64,000 nt of DNA, taken from Ampullaceana balthica. Lineage: Eukaryota; Mollusca; Gastropoda; Lymnaeidae. The number at the start of each line of letters is the position of its first letter. Within the stretch, counting starts at the first letter, position 1. Shown in pieces: positions 62,305-64,000 of this stretch. A program made the translations under genes and the position numbers. Location of the stretch: positions 88,917 through 152,916 of the forward strand of contig CALYLW010000322.1 of assembly GCA_944989445.1 (NCBI GenBank), given 5' to 3'. The notes beneath the pieces are model-generated. The model did not search any database. It saw nothing but the letters and a program-made list of their open reading frames with translations, and had not been told where the DNA came from.

Positions 62305-63805
62305 ATTTTGTCGAAAGTCATTGAAAAACTAGTCTTAAAACAACTTTTTGCTTATCTAAATGACCACACTCTTCTAAGTCCCAATCAGTCGGCCTACAGA
62401 CCTTCTCACAGCACAGAGACCACCCTGTTAAAGGTAACAAATGACCTCCTACTCGCACTGGACAGTGGGAAAATTTCTATATTGGTCCTCTTAGATCTTA
62501 GTGCAGCCTTTGACACTGTCGACCATCAAACACTGCTGAAAACCCTGCAAAATTATTTTGGAATTTCTGGCTCAGTTCTGGCTTGGTTTCAATCATACTT
62601 ATCTAACAGATCACAGGTAGTATCAGTAGATGGCTGTATCTCTCACAAAGCTGACTTGCTTTATGGTGTGCCTCAGGGCTCTGTTTTGGGTCCGGTACTT
62701 TTTGTGCTGTATACAAGACCACTACTTCTACTGCTCGAAAAGCATTCAGTTAAAAGCCAATCATTTGCAGATGATACTCAGCTATATACTCACACAGATC
62801 CCTCTAATTTGGACTCCGCTGTCCAATTGATGCAAGAGTGCATTGATGAGGTGAAGTCTTGGATGACGTTCAGCAAACTCAGGCTGAATGATGACAAGAC
62901 TGAAGCACTTCTATTTTGCAACAATAAATCACGCAGTACTTTGTCTCTTCCGAAGTCAATTCAGGTAGCCAGTTCGGATATTCTGTTCACAACATCGACT
63001 AGGAATCTTGGCTACATTATTTCTGACAACATGTCTATTAACAACTTTATCAATCACATCTGTCGCTCTGCCTACACTGCCATTCGTCAGATCAGCTCAA
63101 TCCGTCATTGTTTAACAGTTAGTGCAACAAAAACTCTAGTCTGTGCTCTTGTACTAGCTCGTATGGATTACTGCAATTCTCTTCTGTCAGGTGCGCCTAA
63201 ACAATGCATTGAAAAACTACAGAAAGTTCAAAATTCAGCTGCCAGACTGGTGCTCAAGGCAAAAAAACATGACCATGTTATTCCACTTCTTCACTCACTT
63301 CATTGGCTGCCTATACAAGCCCGTATTGATTACAAACTGGCCGTTCTCTGTCACAACTTCTTTTCGGACTCATGCCCATCGTATCTTACTGAACTTTTGT
63401 CGGTCTACTCACCCACTCGCCAGCTACGATCTTCTGCGGACACACGCATTCTCTCTGTTCCTACGACACGCACCAAAACATTTGGTGAAAGGTCGTTCTC
63501 TTTTTGTGCAGCCAAACAATGGAATTCTCTACCATTACACATACGTAGTATTCAAACAACCAAGTCCTTCAAGACTGCACTTAAGACATACCTTTTCAAC
63601 ATTTATTTTCAAAATTAATGAAACAACATTTCTTGTAAATGATTAACGTAGCTTATGTATAATGTACTGTAATTTTTGTGTTTGTTATGATATGAAAGTT
63701 AATTTAATATTTATAGGTATGTTATTTCTTTCATGTAAAGCGCTGTGAGCCCAGTTCCTTACTGGGATACAGCGCTATATAAATAATCAATTTATTTATT
63801 ATTAT
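62305..63805 (+). mobile_element. CR1/L2-like LINE, 5'-truncated, RT core open
   Basis: An uninterrupted reading frame to the TAA after 63615 begins without an ATG (TTG TCG AAA...) as LSKVIEKLVLKQLFAYLNDH, i.e. within the RT domain. It contains RT motifs LLDLSAAFDTVDH (A), YGVPQGSVLGPVLF (B) and the catalytic QSFADDTQLYT (C), then LRLNDDKTEAL, MDYCNSLLSG, LHWLPIQARIDYKL and ERSFSFCAAKQWNSLP. Length is about 436 residues; the endonuclease and N-terminal half are missing. The 3' UTR ends with AGCGCTGTGAGCCCAGTTCC and GGGATACAGCGCTATATAAA before (TTA)n, the usual tail of this group. The element sits inside the 27-bp array, which resumes at about 63806. No ATG and a missing 5' half mean it is not autonomous, although the retained frame is undamaged. 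Confidence 0.93.
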
Positions 63806-64000
63806 TATATACACTCTCAACAGTGGCGTAGTTAAGTACACTCTCAACAGTGGCGTAGTTATATAAACTCTCAACTGTGGCGTAGTTAAGTACACTCTCA
63901 ACAGTGGCGTAGTTATATACACTCTCAACAGTGGCGTAGTTAAGTACACTCTCAACAGTGGCGTAGTTATATAAACACTCAACAGTGGCGTATTTATATA
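63806..64000. repeat. 27-bp minisatellite, continuation
   Basis: The same unit as 60612-62304 resumes after the LINE (TACACTCTCAACAGTGGCGT) and runs off the window end. Confidence 0.96.

Overview
This is an AT-rich, intron- and repeat-dominated animal nuclear sequence. A heterobranch (pulmonate-like) gastropod is my best guess. The reasons are CR1/L2-like and jockey/RTE-like LINE fragments, Helitron-type elements, a tRNA-derived SINE, very many minisatellites, and a gene combining C-type lectin-like domains (CTLD) with immunoglobulin-like (Ig) domains that resemble those of molluscan FREP/CREP-type immune proteins. The taxon is an inference; no ribosomal, mitochondrial or other marker gene is present.

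The main content is one large gene on the minus strand, running from a signal-peptide exon at 60463-60542 down to a transmembrane exon at 34206-34329 and a probable tail exon at 31975-32033. I could place 16 coding exons up to the membrane segment, all found by reading splice sites, conserved domain motifs and intron phases. They join to about 936 residues: signal peptide, short linker exon, CTLD1 (three exons), Ig1, two duplicated 30-nt linker exons, CTLD2 (three exons), Ig2, Ig3, Ig4, Ig5-like, transmembrane helix. Almost every intron is phase 1, so the module boundaries are exchangeable. The two CTLDs share intron positions (phases 1-0-1), which implies internal duplication of a linker+CTLD+Ig block. 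The order (CTLD outermost, Ig stalk, membrane anchor) is the reverse of the secreted Ig-then-CTLD layout of described CREPs. I infer a polymorphic-type recognition receptor; the ligand is unknown, and neither CTLD has a normal EPN/QPD sugar-binding motif.

Along the window: 0-31 kb has no intact gene that I can support. It holds LINE debris (778-935, 4791-6727, 13362-13790), a segmental duplication (11986-14085), a large Helitron-like composite (15061-18151), a broken Cys/His-rich protein gene on the plus strand (19864-21530), and a long series of minisatellites with units of 23 to 60 bp. From 31 to 60.5 kb lies the receptor gene, whose introns hold a second Helitron composite (36669-38783), a SINE with a perfect 10-bp target duplication (39377-39662), a LINE fragment with an internal 57-bp tandem repeat (41035-41690), a decayed autonomous Helitron Rep region (46088-47800) and several small Helitron ends. 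From 60.6 kb to the end there is a 27-bp minisatellite split by a 5'-truncated CR1/L2-like LINE with an intact reverse-transcriptase core (62305-63805).

The most unusual pattern is that several minisatellites in the receptor introns are built from the splice junctions themselves: the donor of exon 2, the donor of exon 11 and the acceptor of exon 12 are each copied in tandem. One linker exon has been duplicated whole, and the start of exon 10 has been partly duplicated so that its intron phase seems to have shifted.
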